Origin: Elusimicrobiota bacterium
GTDB taxonomy: Bacteria > Elusimicrobiota > Elusimicrobia > F11
Assembly: GCA_022072025.1 (NCBI GenBank)
Contig: JAJVIP010000002.1
Location: 39,356 to 103,355, forward strand
Reading direction: 5' to 3'
DNA: 64,000 nt
The notes under the pieces are model-generated. The model worked only from the letters and a program-made list of their open reading frames with translations. It ran no database searches and was not told where the DNA came from. Of this stretch, positions 45,601-54,800 are shown one piece after another (the stretch's first letter is position 1; each line of letters starts with the position of its first letter). The position numbers and the translations under genes are program-made.

Positions 45601-47500
45601 CTTTCGCGAAGGTGAAGTCGCGTTGGACTTCGGTCACACCGTCTTTAAACTGAATCTGGTTCTGTCCTCCACCCGCCTGAACCACGCCCCAATATTTGCT
45701 GAAGACCTGAATGTGATAGCTGGCCGGTTCGGAATTTTTCGTTCGGGGAACAAAGGTTTCGTAGGTGTATTGGTTGCTTCCGCTCCCATTGACGCTCGCA
45801 AAATTTCCGGCGCAGCCGGAATTGTCGCAGGGACCGTATAGAATCACCGTTATTGGATCCGCGGAGAGATCCACGGTTTCCGGGAATTTCATGGTGCCGT
45901 AAACGCGGCCATCGCCGTTATTGCCCGTTTGAACGGTGAGAGTGATATTGGGAATGGAATTCACTGTTGTCACAACACCATTGATTTCCGTACCTGTCAT
46001 GTCAAATACCTGGACGGTGTTGTTGGCATTCACTGTTATGCGGCGATCATCGGCACTGCCGGTTATTTGGCTGGTGCAGCCGCGCAATCCGGGGCTCCAA
46101 TTATAAAGTCCGTCAGGGCCGGCGTTAAACATGGTTCCTTGTTGGCTGAACGGCGTCCAAACTTGCACCATATAATTACCCGCGCTCAGTTGACTAAGAA
46201 CGACCGTCCCGTCAACGGCTTGAGCGTTTTTCTGCGTATACCCAGGGTTCGCGACCGTCGCGTCGGCGCCGTTGCATGTCAGCGCTGATCCATCAACTTG
46301 GAACGGTTGCCCATCGGGCCAAATATTCACATGTGCTCCTGGAATAAGCGTACCGTTTTGATTTTTTACATTGACTTTGAGTGCGCCCGTTCCGGCGGGG
46401 GCGGCTGTCAGTAAAACCACGATATTTTTGGCGTTGCCGGAGGAGATGTCACCCGCCGTGAGTTCAAAATCATTGGTGTCCAAGTTGCCGTTCGTTCGCG
46501 CGGTGTCTGATTCGTATCCGCTATAACAAGTGGAATCTTGGCGGCACCCTCCGGACACGCGTAGGTAATATTTCCGCGCTTCCAGGCCGCGCAACTCAAA
46601 ACGTCCGTTCTGATCGGTATGGGTACCTTGTCGGTCAAATACGGCGCCGTTATCTTCTCGGATCATCAAACTCACCCAGACATTCGGCACCGTTTTGCTG
46701 GAATCAACGCTATCGCGCACAACTCCGCGCACCGTGCCGCCGGTGCCGCCCGCTTCCGCGAGAACCCGGTTCTGTTCATCGTTGCTTTTATCTCCGGAGT
46801 TGGCGGTGAAGTCCGGCGGAAGGCCTTGTGAAATATCGATCGTAATAGTGGCGTTGCCGCCCGAAGACACCGAGGTCGTCAAAATTTTCCCATAACCCTG
46901 TCCTTGACCATTGTTCGCGGAGGGGTCAAACACGCCGACGTCGTAAGTGTTCGCGGCTGCGGTTGGAATATTGTTGAAAATAATGTCACAAGTTCCTCCG
47001 CCATTGGCCAGACAGGAACCAAAGGCGATGTCCTGAGTTGTTCCTTTTTTTCGGACTGATCCAAATACCAATCGGGTCGCGGTAGCGTTCTGGACGGTGG
47101 CCGTGATTTGACCCCGACCGCTAAAGGTGCCGTCCAATGTAACAGTGGGGGAATCGGATGTGTTTCCGGCCACATGCGGATGCGTTGGACTAAAAAGCTG
47201 GTTGCGTCCTGTCGGGCCGGCACCGTGCTTCTCGGCTAAAATTTCATATTCCTCATTATCCACCAAGGCGAGAGTCACGTTCCCATCGTTGTCCGTTGTT
47301 CCGATTCGACTGTGTTCGCCATCGGGGCCTCTCTCTCCGAAGTTGACCGCGTAAACGGTCGCATTCACAACACCGGCGCCGTTAGCGTCTCTAACGCGGA
47401 TTGTCACGTTCGCGGCACTAAGCGGCAGATGAAAGGCGCTGATGGAGACCGCTATAATCGCAAATAATCTTTTTAACCGAGTGATAATGGAGCTAATCAT
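42647..47500 (-). CDS. Giant secreted carboxypeptidase-regulatory-domain protein with C-terminal sorting-like domain
   Basis: 1,617 residues from ATG 47500, chosen for AGGAGGGG upstream and a signal peptide right after it (LFAIIAVSISAFHLPLSAA); the frame is open 44 codons earlier. Repeated carboxypeptidase-regulatory-like beta modules fill most of it (for example SGTVTDSNGTPIKSASVLLKT in shortened form, YAFEGLPIGRYKITA), with cysteine pairs in several loops. The last ~100 residues (NFPNPFNLKDKTVTLR ... IRIYNVAGDMV ... IHWDGKNTSGDDVASGVY ... IKMVLVK) parallel the end of the giant protein at 3-10283. It is probably a surface or extracellular structural protein. The gene is noticeably richer in G and C than its flanks. 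Confidence 0.87.
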   Translation of the reverse strand: MISSIITRLKRLFAIIAVSISAFHLPLSAANVTIRVRDANGAGVVNATVYAVNFGERGPDGEHSRIGTTDNDGNVTLALVDNEEYEILAEKHGAGPTGRNQLFSPTHPHVAGNTSDSPTVTLDGTFSGRGQITATVQNATATRLVFGSVRKKGTTQDIAFGSCLANGGGTCDIIFNNIPTAAANTYDVGVFDPSANNGQGQGYGKILTTSVSSGGNATITIDISQGLPPDFTANSGDKSNDEQNRVLAEAGGTGGTVRGVVRDSVDSSKTVPNVWVSLMIREDNGAVFDRQGTHTDQNGRFELRGLEARKYYLRVSGGCRQDSTCYSGYESDTARTNGNLDTNDFELTAGDISSGNAKNIVVLLTAAPAGTGALKVNVKNQNGTLIPGAHVNIWPDGQPFQVDGSALTCNGADATVANPGYTQKNAQAVDGTVVLSQLSAGNYMVQVWTPFSQQGTMFNAGPDGLYNWSPGLRGCTSQITGSADDRRITVNANNTVQVFDMTGTEINGVVTTVNSIPNITLTVQTGNNGDGRVYGTMKFPETVDLSADPITVILYGPCDNSGCAGNFASVNGSGSNQYTYETFVPRTKNSEPASYHIQVFSKYWGVVQAGGGQNQIQFKDGVTEVQRDFTFAKAGIVTGYVRKPDGSVLIPGNDGNGGYVHASVNVSGQSSWGHAQVGQDGKYTVGGVLPGEVTIRPQVHGGGADYAAEGVKARVIANTTIEKDVSFIKGAFVLPIWDTSNYPTLQTDISGGFPTGETYEIIRVKSGTPLDGNFATMVLTDHSDEEARFTNVPAGNGPCGPGWSGGYCGKYMAAGDAYDFIFYRTGNMEGPYATYPYLTILGTKENVEVSSSKATDPTVMHQGSSVKPVRVTYAGDAPQAGTTVKGTVIAENMMRENDFTSLGGDFNNFIKYIPQISVVCNNSMVAMGLVTPPPAAIEGAAGAQLDTAILNNDYNGFVNVVDGLTWQYEIRGVPPNKDCTLIGTTPNYPPVSKRVTTGANGSSLTWDINWDNVAGKGGTISGTVTDSNGTPIKSASVLLKTKGIKKTVTANASGAYAFEGLPIGRYKITATAPSYSPDAQKTVIGDAETDTVNFALNAGPGSIAGTILELSATEMGLVKKPVEGAKVTAYDDTVNAQDTSKPLALIEATTQSDGTYLLEGLVNGHTYKISAKAPGRQVESTTKTSNGAAMTGVDFVFKQKPLTIDVAIDFLDTTFKIKILNPNNFSDGTVTYYPTADSSNTTDISNSFTDLPDGSLVAELAKSVLTAGVPYTLKIVANPADGSEPVTRTIDFASGKEAAKKAMDQAMLGDETVGDDGVQANYVGFNGAGFELEPGALIAGSSSEIPSADFELQDPANLDITTTDTTTVGDIVKVDINDVNFTGRDVPLVMPIDTSTLDEGIDAKDLALYQYNSSTGELEKVDSTLTLDPLNGTVAVDVTLNNTVFSQVSISNNSVGGMRSASVKGGMNALRTRDGFRTNPRAAASGSASFVIGLAQSTGTVAATSYHQYNFPNPFNLKDKTVTLRSGTSGVGTSIRGTYIVVSPTGSGDKNITIRIYNVAGDMVREFKETARAGYYNYIHWDGKNTSGDDVASGVYFAAVDAPGAPKKEPIKMVLVK

Positions 47501-47797
47501 GGAACCCCTCCTGCTTAATTGGTTTGGTGAACGAAACAATGGCTGCAGGATAGAGGTTGTCTGTGACATCAAGGTGACAGCAAGCGGCAAAAATATGTGA
47601 CAAAAATCAGGTCTGAGTTGGGGCCATTTCACATCATTTCTCGGAAAACGGTTCGTGTTTTGGAGGTAAAGTGGCGTCCAGTTTCGATGGTTGAATTTGA
47701 TGGAGGGGTTGGGGGGATAGTGTCGCGACTATATTCCCGTTTACTTGTCGGACATGTGGGGTACTTGTCGGTTACTTGGGGGGGCTTGGGGAGGCGG
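47501..47797. other. Intergenic stretch upstream of the giant-protein operon
   Basis: About 300 bp with no gene I can support. It must hold the promoter of the minus-strand operon. A G-rich segment near 47700-47800 contains repeated TACTTGTCGG and runs of G, but no clear -10/-35 pair. Confidence 0.4.
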
Positions 47798-48838
47798 CTA
47801 TCCGAGGAAATGCTTTTTCATGGCCCGTCGGGCGGTGTCAATCATGGGCAATCGCTTGGCTTCGGAGATTGGGGTACCCAACGCTTTAGCCAATGGCGCC
47901 AGGGTCGCGGCAAACGTCCCCTTTTTCACCAAGATCGATGACGGCCTCATTTGATTCTTCTCCATTGCATTGAGGAGTCCGTCGGCCATAACTTTGTGAG
48001 GTTCTCCAAATTCCTGGGACACATTGGAGCCCAGGATAAAACCAGACGCTTGGTCGGCGACAAGAAAGAGAAGAGGAATAATGGGCCGCTCGCCACCGTT
48101 GATCACGGCTTTCAAGGTCGAAATATCGGCTTCCCATGCTCCACCATATGGTTTTGTTTGTTGAATAATGTGCCTGATGCGCTCTTGATCGATGGGCAGA
48201 GGCCTGGCTGGAAGCGGTCGATGGATAGGTGGAGTCGTCCAAGTCAGTTTTGGCTGCGCTTTCGAAATATCTCCATTGATGTTCTCTGGGATTTCGTAAG
48301 TCGGGATTTGCTCGGGCGGCATGGGGAGGGAAATTTTTCCCTTATCGATCCGTCCGATAAAGTCCAAGCCGCACACAAGGGCCAGTGTTAAAAGCAAAGC
48401 TTCATTTTCATCCAGATACCAGAACGGTTCAAAGGGCCTTCGACTTCGAAATTGTGGCCAAACTGGAGATCTCAGCTTTGCCCAGCCAAGATCGCCGATG
48501 ACCTTGCGGTCAAAATTATCCAGCTCCTTCTTTTGAACGAACTCCAACGTGATCTGATTTTGCCGGGCGATGTAGCCGTCCACGTCGGGCTTCGATCCGC
48601 TCTCGGCGATCCATCGGTAAGACGCATACCCTTCCTCGCCTCGAAAGACCAAAAGCCCAAAGGAAATTCTTTCCTGGCCGATGGTGCAGGCATAGAGAGT
48701 TTCATCGCTGAGCGGACTCCGCACAGCGAACAGATCTTGATCGGAAAGAACGTCCCACGGACGCTGTTGCGCGTAGGCCAGCGCGGCGTCGTAAAGACTT
48801 CTCCAAGTTTCTAAATCAACGTGTGGTGGTTTCGCCAT
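47798..48838 (-). CDS. Uncharacterised protein, resembling DUF7309/DUF6930-type proteins
   Basis: 346 residues, no signal peptide or membrane helix. The N-terminal half (LETWRSLYDAALAYAQQRPWDVLSDQDLFAV, shortened) has the look of proteins annotated with DUF7309-like domains: a Trp-rich helix followed by a beta sheet with GQERISFGLLVFRGEEGY. The C-terminal half (about 235-345) carries VADQASGFILGS and a helix that may belong to DUF6930. I recall these families only by pattern; function is unknown. No Shine-Dalgarno sequence is clear. It stands alone between the giant-protein operon and the YhcG gene. Confidence 0.6.
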   Translation of the reverse strand: MAKPPHVDLETWRSLYDAALAYAQQRPWDVLSDQDLFAVRSPLSDETLYACTIGQERISFGLLVFRGEEGYASYRWIAESGSKPDVDGYIARQNQITLEFVQKKELDNFDRKVIGDLGWAKLRSPVWPQFRSRRPFEPFWYLDENEALLLTLALVCGLDFIGRIDKGKISLPMPPEQIPTYEIPENINGDISKAQPKLTWTTPPIHRPLPARPLPIDQERIRHIIQQTKPYGGAWEADISTLKAVINGGERPIIPLLFLVADQASGFILGSNVSQEFGEPHKVMADGLLNAMEKNQMRPSSILVKKGTFAATLAPLAKALGTPISEAKRLPMIDTARRAMKKHFLG

Positions 48839-48899
48839 AATCCCGGTTGGTCATTCAAATCGGTACGCAGTGCGTTCCAAATTGACGGAAATTGGAGTG

Positions 48900-50063
48900 T
48901 CATGTTCGTTTGCGTCGAGACTTTTGTTTGGATTGTGTGAATTCTTTCGCTCGCGATTCAATCAGCGCTCGCTCGCGTTCGAGTTCTCGACTCAGTTCTT
49001 TCTCTGTTGGAAGCTGTGGTAAGTATTTGGCCGCAAACAGTCGGCGGTTTTCCGCCAGCACGGAATATTTTGCAACCGCTTCATTTTTTTGGGAGCAGAG
49101 AATCAGCCCAATGGTTGGATTGTCGCCTGATGGTTTTGCGTGGGCATCGAACATCCGCACGTAGGAATCCATTTGGCCGATGTCTTGATGCGTGAGCTTA
49201 CCGACCTTGAGGTCGATTAGGACGAAACAACGGAGCATGTAATTGTAGAAAACGAGATCAACGTAAAAATCTTCGTTCTCGAAGCGCATGCGTTTTTGCC
49301 GAGCGACGAAGGAAAACCCTTTGCCAAGTTCGAGCAAAAATGACCCCAGATTGTTGATAATGGCTTGTTCCACTTTTGATTCACGAAGGGCAGGGTAATC
49401 CTTAAGATCAAGGAAATCGAGCACATAGGGATCGCGAATAAACCGTTCCGGCTCTATTGCGGCCAGCTTCTCTTTTGCTTCTTTGCGCACAGGTACTTTT
49501 TTACGGCTCGAGAGCAATCGCTCATAGTAAAGAACCGATATTTGCCGATCCAACTGACGGCTCGACCATCTCTGATTGGCCGCTTCCTTCATGTACCATT
49601 CCCGAGCCGTTGGGTTTTCCACCTGCATCAGTAAACGATAGTGGCTCCAACCCAATTCATCACAAACCATGTGACGAATTGTCCCCTGTGAAGATTTGAG
49701 ACGCGGTGCGTCTCGTTTTCCGGTGGTCAATTCGAGACGCGCTGTGTCTCGAATCTCAAACATGCGGTAGAACTGCCGCATTTTCCGGAGGTTGGTCACA
49801 TCAAAACCCCGGCCGAACTCATCTGAGAGTCGACGAGACAATTCCTCAAGTACCGTCTGCCCATATGCGGCGCGGCTCTTGCCGCCTTGTTCATGCTCTA
49901 AGATCAATCTCCCTACTTGCCAATAGGCCTGCACCATGGTGGTGTTGATTGCGTGGTATGTAGCAGATCGCGCGTTCTCCAATACGGAGCGAATATTTTG
50001 ATAGAGAGCATCGGTCTGCCGGGAAAGCGCGTGCGTTTTATGTTGTCTGCTATTTTTCTTCAT
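48900..50063 (-). CDS. YhcG/DUF1016-type protein with PD-(D/E)XK nuclease domain
   Basis: 387 residues. The N-terminal DUF1016 helical domain is about 15-180 (YWQVGRLILEHEQGG, GFDVTNLRKMRQFY). A PD-(D/E)XK nuclease-like domain follows (about 225-360), with the metal-binding Asp in DFYVDLVFYN and the DLK of CFVLIDLKVG. The C-terminus is basic. The family is common in genomic islands and defence-associated regions, but its cellular role is not established. It overlaps the HTH gene by ATGA, so both are made from one transcript. Confidence 0.86.
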   Translation of the reverse strand: MKKNSRQHKTHALSRQTDALYQNIRSVLENARSATYHAINTTMVQAYWQVGRLILEHEQGGKSRAAYGQTVLEELSRRLSDEFGRGFDVTNLRKMRQFYRMFEIRDTARLELTTGKRDAPRLKSSQGTIRHMVCDELGWSHYRLLMQVENPTAREWYMKEAANQRWSSRQLDRQISVLYYERLLSSRKKVPVRKEAKEKLAAIEPERFIRDPYVLDFLDLKDYPALRESKVEQAIINNLGSFLLELGKGFSFVARQKRMRFENEDFYVDLVFYNYMLRCFVLIDLKVGKLTHQDIGQMDSYVRMFDAHAKPSGDNPTIGLILCSQKNEAVAKYSVLAENRRLFAAKYLPQLPTEKELSRELERERALIESRAKEFTQSKQKSRRKRT

Positions 50064-50272
50064 TTTCGATTTTCACTTCTTTCGTGTTTTGTGCCCTTGA
50101 GTGTCCGGACATGGGCTTTGGTGAACAACCACGACGCTCCGCCGACTTTCATCCAGGGTTTCAGTTTCCCGTTGTTGAGCCAGTTGTAGAGGGTTTGCCT
50201 TGTGATGTTGAGGATGCGGCAGACCTGAGGGGTGGTCAGCACATCAGATGGGTTCGGTGACTTCGATTTCAT
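50060..50272 (-). CDS. Small helix-turn-helix (excisionase/MerR-like) DNA-binding protein
   Basis: 70 residues: LTTPQVCRILNITRQTLYNWLNNGKLKPWMKVGG in part gives a winged HTH_17-type motif, as in excisionases and regulators, followed by a basic tail. It is directly upstream of the YhcG gene and likely regulates it or acts with it. Excision activity is possible given the recombinase remnant across the intergenic gap, but that recombinase is dead. Confidence 0.8.
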   Translation of the reverse strand: MKSKSPNPSDVLTTPQVCRILNITRQTLYNWLNNGKLKPWMKVGGASWLFTKAHVRTLKGTKHERSENRK

Positions 50273-50380
50273 GACGAAGCCATCAAACTAATTTTTGACA
50301 GCACCGTCCAAATCTAAATTTGATATGGAAAGCTCCTTGCCATTCTTGTTCACGATCAGTCAGTAAGCTCTCTTATGCCA

Positions 50381-51289
50381 ATACCGAGTGGGTTCAAAAA
50401 ACGGCCCGATAATCCGTGCCAGTTTGTGGGAGGATTAAAGACCCCGCGCATTCTTCGCCGCCGGGTCTATCTTGGATTCGTCGCCAACAAACGAACCGGT
50501 CAAGAATTTCCGGGCCTGCATCAGCCAATCGTCTCAGCACGGGTGTTCGATAAGGTTTAGAAGAATTTGGATGCCCACCGAAAACGTGAGGAGGCGATGC
50601 TTTATTCAGCGAACAAGCACGGTTTCCGGCTGAAAGGATTTATCCGCTGTGGCGTGTGCAATGGCGCCATCGTCGGCTTTGTTCAGCCGAAGAAAGGCAA
50701 GGAGTACCGATATTATCGGTGCATCGGCAAAGTGAACGGTATTCCGACGCCCTGCCCGATCAAGTGCATCGGCGCCGACAAGATTGAAGAATTCGTCATC
50801 GAGAAATTGGCTTCGCTGGGCAGCGACCGAACTCTTCTGGAAAAGGTCGTTCAGAAAGTTGAGAAAAAATCGAAGTCGCAGATTCGGCCGTTATCCCAGG
50901 AGCGGCGGAACATTGAAGAGCGAATCAAATCGACCAACCGCGAAATCCAAAATCTTTTGAACCTAGTAAAGGCGGGCGGCAAGTCGCAACAAGCTGTGGA
51001 GGAGATCAAGCGGTTGGAGAATTCAAAGCGTGAGATGGAAGCCAAGGCCATTGAGATTGATGCCCGGATAGCTCAACGGAAGCGCGCGGTCTACGACGTG
51101 GACGCCATTCGAGGCGCGCTTCACCGCTTTGCGAGGTTCATCTACAGGATTCCGATGCAGTTGCAAATTTATGCGCTTGGGATTTTGATTAAGCGGGTGA
51201 CCATAACCCGCAATACGATCGAAGTCGAGTTGAATGAAGTAGCCATAGAGACGCTTCAAAAATGCTTTGTTCGGAAAGCCAACCCAGAG
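50381..51289 (+). pseudogene. Large serine recombinase remnant
   Basis: One frame carries the recombinase domain tail (RRRVYLGFVANKRTGQEF, LHQPIVSARVFDKV), then a TAG at 50558-50560, then the zinc-ribbon (RCGVCNGAIVG ... CIGKVNG ... CPIKC) and the coiled-coil C-terminal region. The catalytic resolvase domain with its serine is missing, so the gene is 5'-truncated as well as interrupted. The frame stays open to 51385, but the last part reads through the opposite-strand GIY-YIG gene and is probably not recombinase. It marks a former integrative element here. Confidence 0.82.
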
Positions 51290-51492
51290 TGGCTCTTTAA
51301 GTATTTTTCGAACAAAATGGCTTTACCAGAATCTTTAAACCAGAGCACCGTTTCGACAAACCATGGAGCGTATCGACTTGTATAGGTCACGCGACACGCG
51401 TTATGTTCTGCGACGCGACTTTTTAGGTTGGTTGTCATTCCAACGTAGACTTGAGAGGGAGTTTTCACGCTCCGCAGGATATAAACGTACAT
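51256..51492 (-). CDS. GIY-YIG domain small nuclease-like protein
   Basis: 78 residues. MYVYILRS ... QVYVGMTTNLKSRVAEHN gives the paired aromatic strands and the catalytic Arg of the GIY-YIG fold (here V-Y-I and V-Y-V-G), with a Glu in LFEKYLKSHSG completing the site. The size is that of the single-domain UPF0213-like group. Its 3' end overlaps the recombinase remnant on the other strand. Role unknown; DNA repair or selfish-element biology have been proposed for relatives. Confidence 0.82.
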   Translation of the reverse strand: MYVYILRSVKTPSQVYVGMTTNLKSRVAEHNACRVTYTSRYAPWFVETVLWFKDSGKAILFEKYLKSHSGLAFRTKHF

Positions 51493-51527
51493 GGACGTTC
51501 TCCTCTGGAGGGGTGCTTGGTAGATTT

Positions 51528-51556
51528 GGTCCCGCTTCGCCTGTGGCTACGCGGGA
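51528..51556. repeat. Hairpin-forming inverted repeat
   Basis: GTCCCGC and GCGGGAC flank a short spacer with TTCGCCTGTGGCTAC. It lies between the GIY-YIG gene (upstream side) and tRNA-Asp and is of unknown use. Confidence 0.4.
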
Positions 51557-51618
51557 CGGTCTTCGCTTTTAATTATGCCGCTTCGGTTAGGATTGGTTGA
51601 CCGGCTCGCCGGGCGTAG

Positions 51619-51650
51619 CTCCTTAATTCTGCAGTTTGAATTAAGGAGCG
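51619..51650 (-). terminator. Probable terminator downstream of tRNA-Asp
   Basis: GCTCCTTAATTC and GAATTAAGGAGC form a perfect 12-bp stem around TGCAGTTT, just past the 3' end of the minus-strand tRNA-Asp. No strong T-run follows, so termination is likely but not certain. Confidence 0.55.
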
Positions 51651-51655
51651 AAGAC

Positions 51656-51730
51656 CGGAGTCGACGGGATTTGAACCCGCGGTCTCTGCCTTGACAGGGC
51701 AGCGTGTTAACCGGGCTACACCACGACTCC
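51656..51730 (-). tRNA. tRNA-Asp(GTC)
   Basis: Minus-strand cloverleaf: acceptor GGAGTCG/CGACTCC, anticodon stem CTGCC/GGCAG around CTGTCAA (anticodon GTC), T-arm GCGGG/CCCGT. The discriminator is G, the usual identity base of tRNA-Asp. CCA is not encoded. Confidence 0.92.
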
Positions 51731-51819
51731 AGCCTTCGCTCCTCATTTGCCTGCGGCAAATTCAGAGCTTCGGCTGGCAAGCCAACAATGTGCTCCGAAT
51801 CGAAGGAAATTAATGAGAG

Positions 51820-54800
51820 GTGAAGGTTGTCCCCCGAAGCCCACGAAGTGGAGCGAAGGAGGACAAGGCGCGGATCGTAGCAGAACCCCGATCAAATGAC
51901 AAATTCGTTGCTTGGATTTTTTTAATTTGGTTTATTGCCGCGCACATGGCCACACACACAAAGCCTGAAAACTTATCGGTTTCTCAGCACATTGTTTATA
52001 TCTGTTCGCGTTTTATCGCTTACAGCCTTCCTCTCATTCTTTTCATGGTGGTCAATTCCTTTTATCTCAAAACCTACGATTCGGCTCAAATCAAAATTAC
52101 GATCACTCAAATGGGTGGAGTCACATTGGCGTTTGTGTGGCTGCTGAAAATTGTTCTTCAGGGGAGAATGCCTTTTAAAAAAGCCGATCTGGTTTATGTC
52201 GTTCCCTTTTTTGCTTTTCTGGCCTCCGGACTTATCGCTTGGTGTCACTCTCCCTTTAAAGGGTGGGCTTTGGAAGAAACCCTTCGACGTATTTTTTACG
52301 TGACCATCGCCATCGTCACGATTTCTGAAATGAGATCGAATGAAAGCCTGACCCGTTTGCGGCGATGGTTGATCGCGGCGGCCTGCGTGGCGATGGGGTA
52401 TGGCTTTTTTCAATATGTGGATTTGCGGTTTTTCCCGGCCACGCCGGATGCCATTGATCCTTTTGTTTGGCGCGGTGCATTTGGTCCCCGCGTTTTTTCC
52501 ACGTTTGGGAATCCTAATTTTTACGGCAATTTTCTCGTGATCATGACTCCCATTATATTGGCGGCGGTATTACGAGAAAAAGGAACGGTGGGACGGCCCT
52601 TCCAGGTTTTACTGACAGTTGTGGCCTTGGTGATCGTCATCGATAAAATGACCTTGGGCCTGTTCGGAGGCTTTGATCCGTCGCTTAAGTTTATATTTCT
52701 GACTTTGATTTTCGGTCTGTTGGGCCTTTTCTTGTACTTTTGTTTGATTCGGGTCGGAAACAATGTGGCTTTGCCCATGGTGCTGATCCTTTTTGGCGTT
52801 CTATTTGTCAATTTGTATGCCACCGAAACCAAAGGGGCCTGGATGGGATACATCGCCGCCATTGGGGTGACGGTTCTCCTCATTTTTGAATACTTTTTAC
52901 ACTTGGAAGACAAGCTCGTGGACTCCAAAAAGTATTTGATCTTTGGCGTTCTTTTGGCCGCGCTTTTGGGCGCGGTTTTGATGGCCATGGTGGTTGTGTT
53001 CGTTGTTCCTTTCTTTTCTGGGGTTGAGAAGCAAATTGGGTTTCAAATTCTTTGGATACCCACTCTGCTGTTTGGGATTCTTTCAGTGGTTACCCTATTT
53101 TGGATTTTCAAGAAGCCTTGGAACTTAAAAAAAGTGGTGTATGGAATCCTGGTTCTTTTTATCGTCTCTATGGGCGGTGGGGTGTTGCAGTTCGCTAAAA
53201 AACGACTGGTGTCGGTTAGTTTTCGAATGTTCACCTGGATTTCCACAGTCGAAATGATTCGCACCAGTCCGCTTCTTGGAAATGGAGTGGGAACTTTTAA
53301 GCCCATTTATCCCGCTTTTAGGCGCCCTCAAATTATTGTTCTTGAAGGAAGATCAAATACCGAAACGGATCACGCGGAAGATGAGTATCTTGAAATTTGG
53401 CAAGACGAAGGAATTGTCGGCTTCGGTATATTTCTCTGGATGGTATTGGTGGCTTTGGTGTTGGGTTTTAAACAACTCCGATGGTATTCCACTCATCGGG
53501 CTCAGGCCGGTCCGAAATCTTACGAAGTGTTGGGGTATTTGGCGGCTTATATCGGCGCTTTGATTCATTGGTTTGTGGATGTTTCCGTTCGATTTGTTTC
53601 CTCCGGCGTGTTTAGTGGATTTCTTCCTGGGGTGCTGGTGGCCTATGCGCGAAATCATAAAAATCCGATCGTAAATGAAGTGCGCCTCTCCTATGACAAA
53701 TGGATTCGGGCCGGCTTGGCGGCCTATTGGACTGTGATATTTTTATGGCTTGGGTTGGAGCTAGTTCCACAAAACATGATTCAAGGAGGCGACACAACGC
53801 CCGGTCAAATTCGATTTTGGATGATTCTCGTTGGAATAGGACTTTATTTGTTAATCGAGTTGTTGGAGCGCGGAAATCAACCTGAAAAAGTCATTTCGTT
53901 TTCCGAACAATATGGAGATATCAACTCAGCCTATCTTCTGCCTCGAATGCTCCTGGTTCCTGTTTTGGTGGCCATTTATTTGGGAGGAATGCGGTTATCG
54001 GCCAACCATTTTTGGGCCGATGTGCATCACAACTTGGCCATTTTCTTTTCCAAAGAAAGCGTATGGATGAAATCTCCTTCCTATGATTCGAAGATTTTAA
54101 ACTTTCCTCCGGATATTCGAGAAAAATATTTGAACACCGGAGGGGCCCTGGAACATTATGAGCAAGTAATTAAAAAGAACCCTGCGTTTCCCATGGCGCT
54201 CTACTTTACAGGGAATGTGTATAACGATTGGGGGAGTCAAGTCCACAATGACAGTCTTATGGCCCGTAACAAAGGTGATATGGATGAGGCGCTTCGATTA
54301 AAAGAGAAAGCTCGGAGTATGTGGGACAAATCAGAGGCTTCCTACAATGACACAAAGAAATTGGCGTCCAACTATGTGCAGACCCATCATCAAATGGGAT
54401 TGCTTTATGTCAAACGGGCGGAGCAAGCCGCTCAATGGGGCGAAAATGCGTTGGCGAAAGAGCTTTATCAAAAGGCTCTTGAAAATTTTTATCTCTACAA
54501 AAAACTGGACCCTATTTTTGTCCCCAATTACGACCGCATCGTTCAGATTCTGTTGATGGACGGCAAGGTTCAGGAATCCATCGAACTCTACAAAGAAGCT
54601 CTTTTTAATAATGAGGAAATGACTCGAACCATTCATAAATGGACTTACAGAGATCGTGTGGCTGCTATCTCTATTAGTTTGGCCAAGCTCCATTTCAACC
54701 AAGTGGCACATTTGCCGAACCCGTTCAATCCACCCATGCCCCAGGTTCAAGAAGCCATCAAATACTTTCAAAAAGCTGTGGAGAGCGAGCCCAACAATCT

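Noticed and set aside
51256-51385. Recombinase C-terminal extension to 51385
   Set aside because: This stretch is the antisense of a well-formed GIY-YIG gene end and does not look like recombinase sequence.
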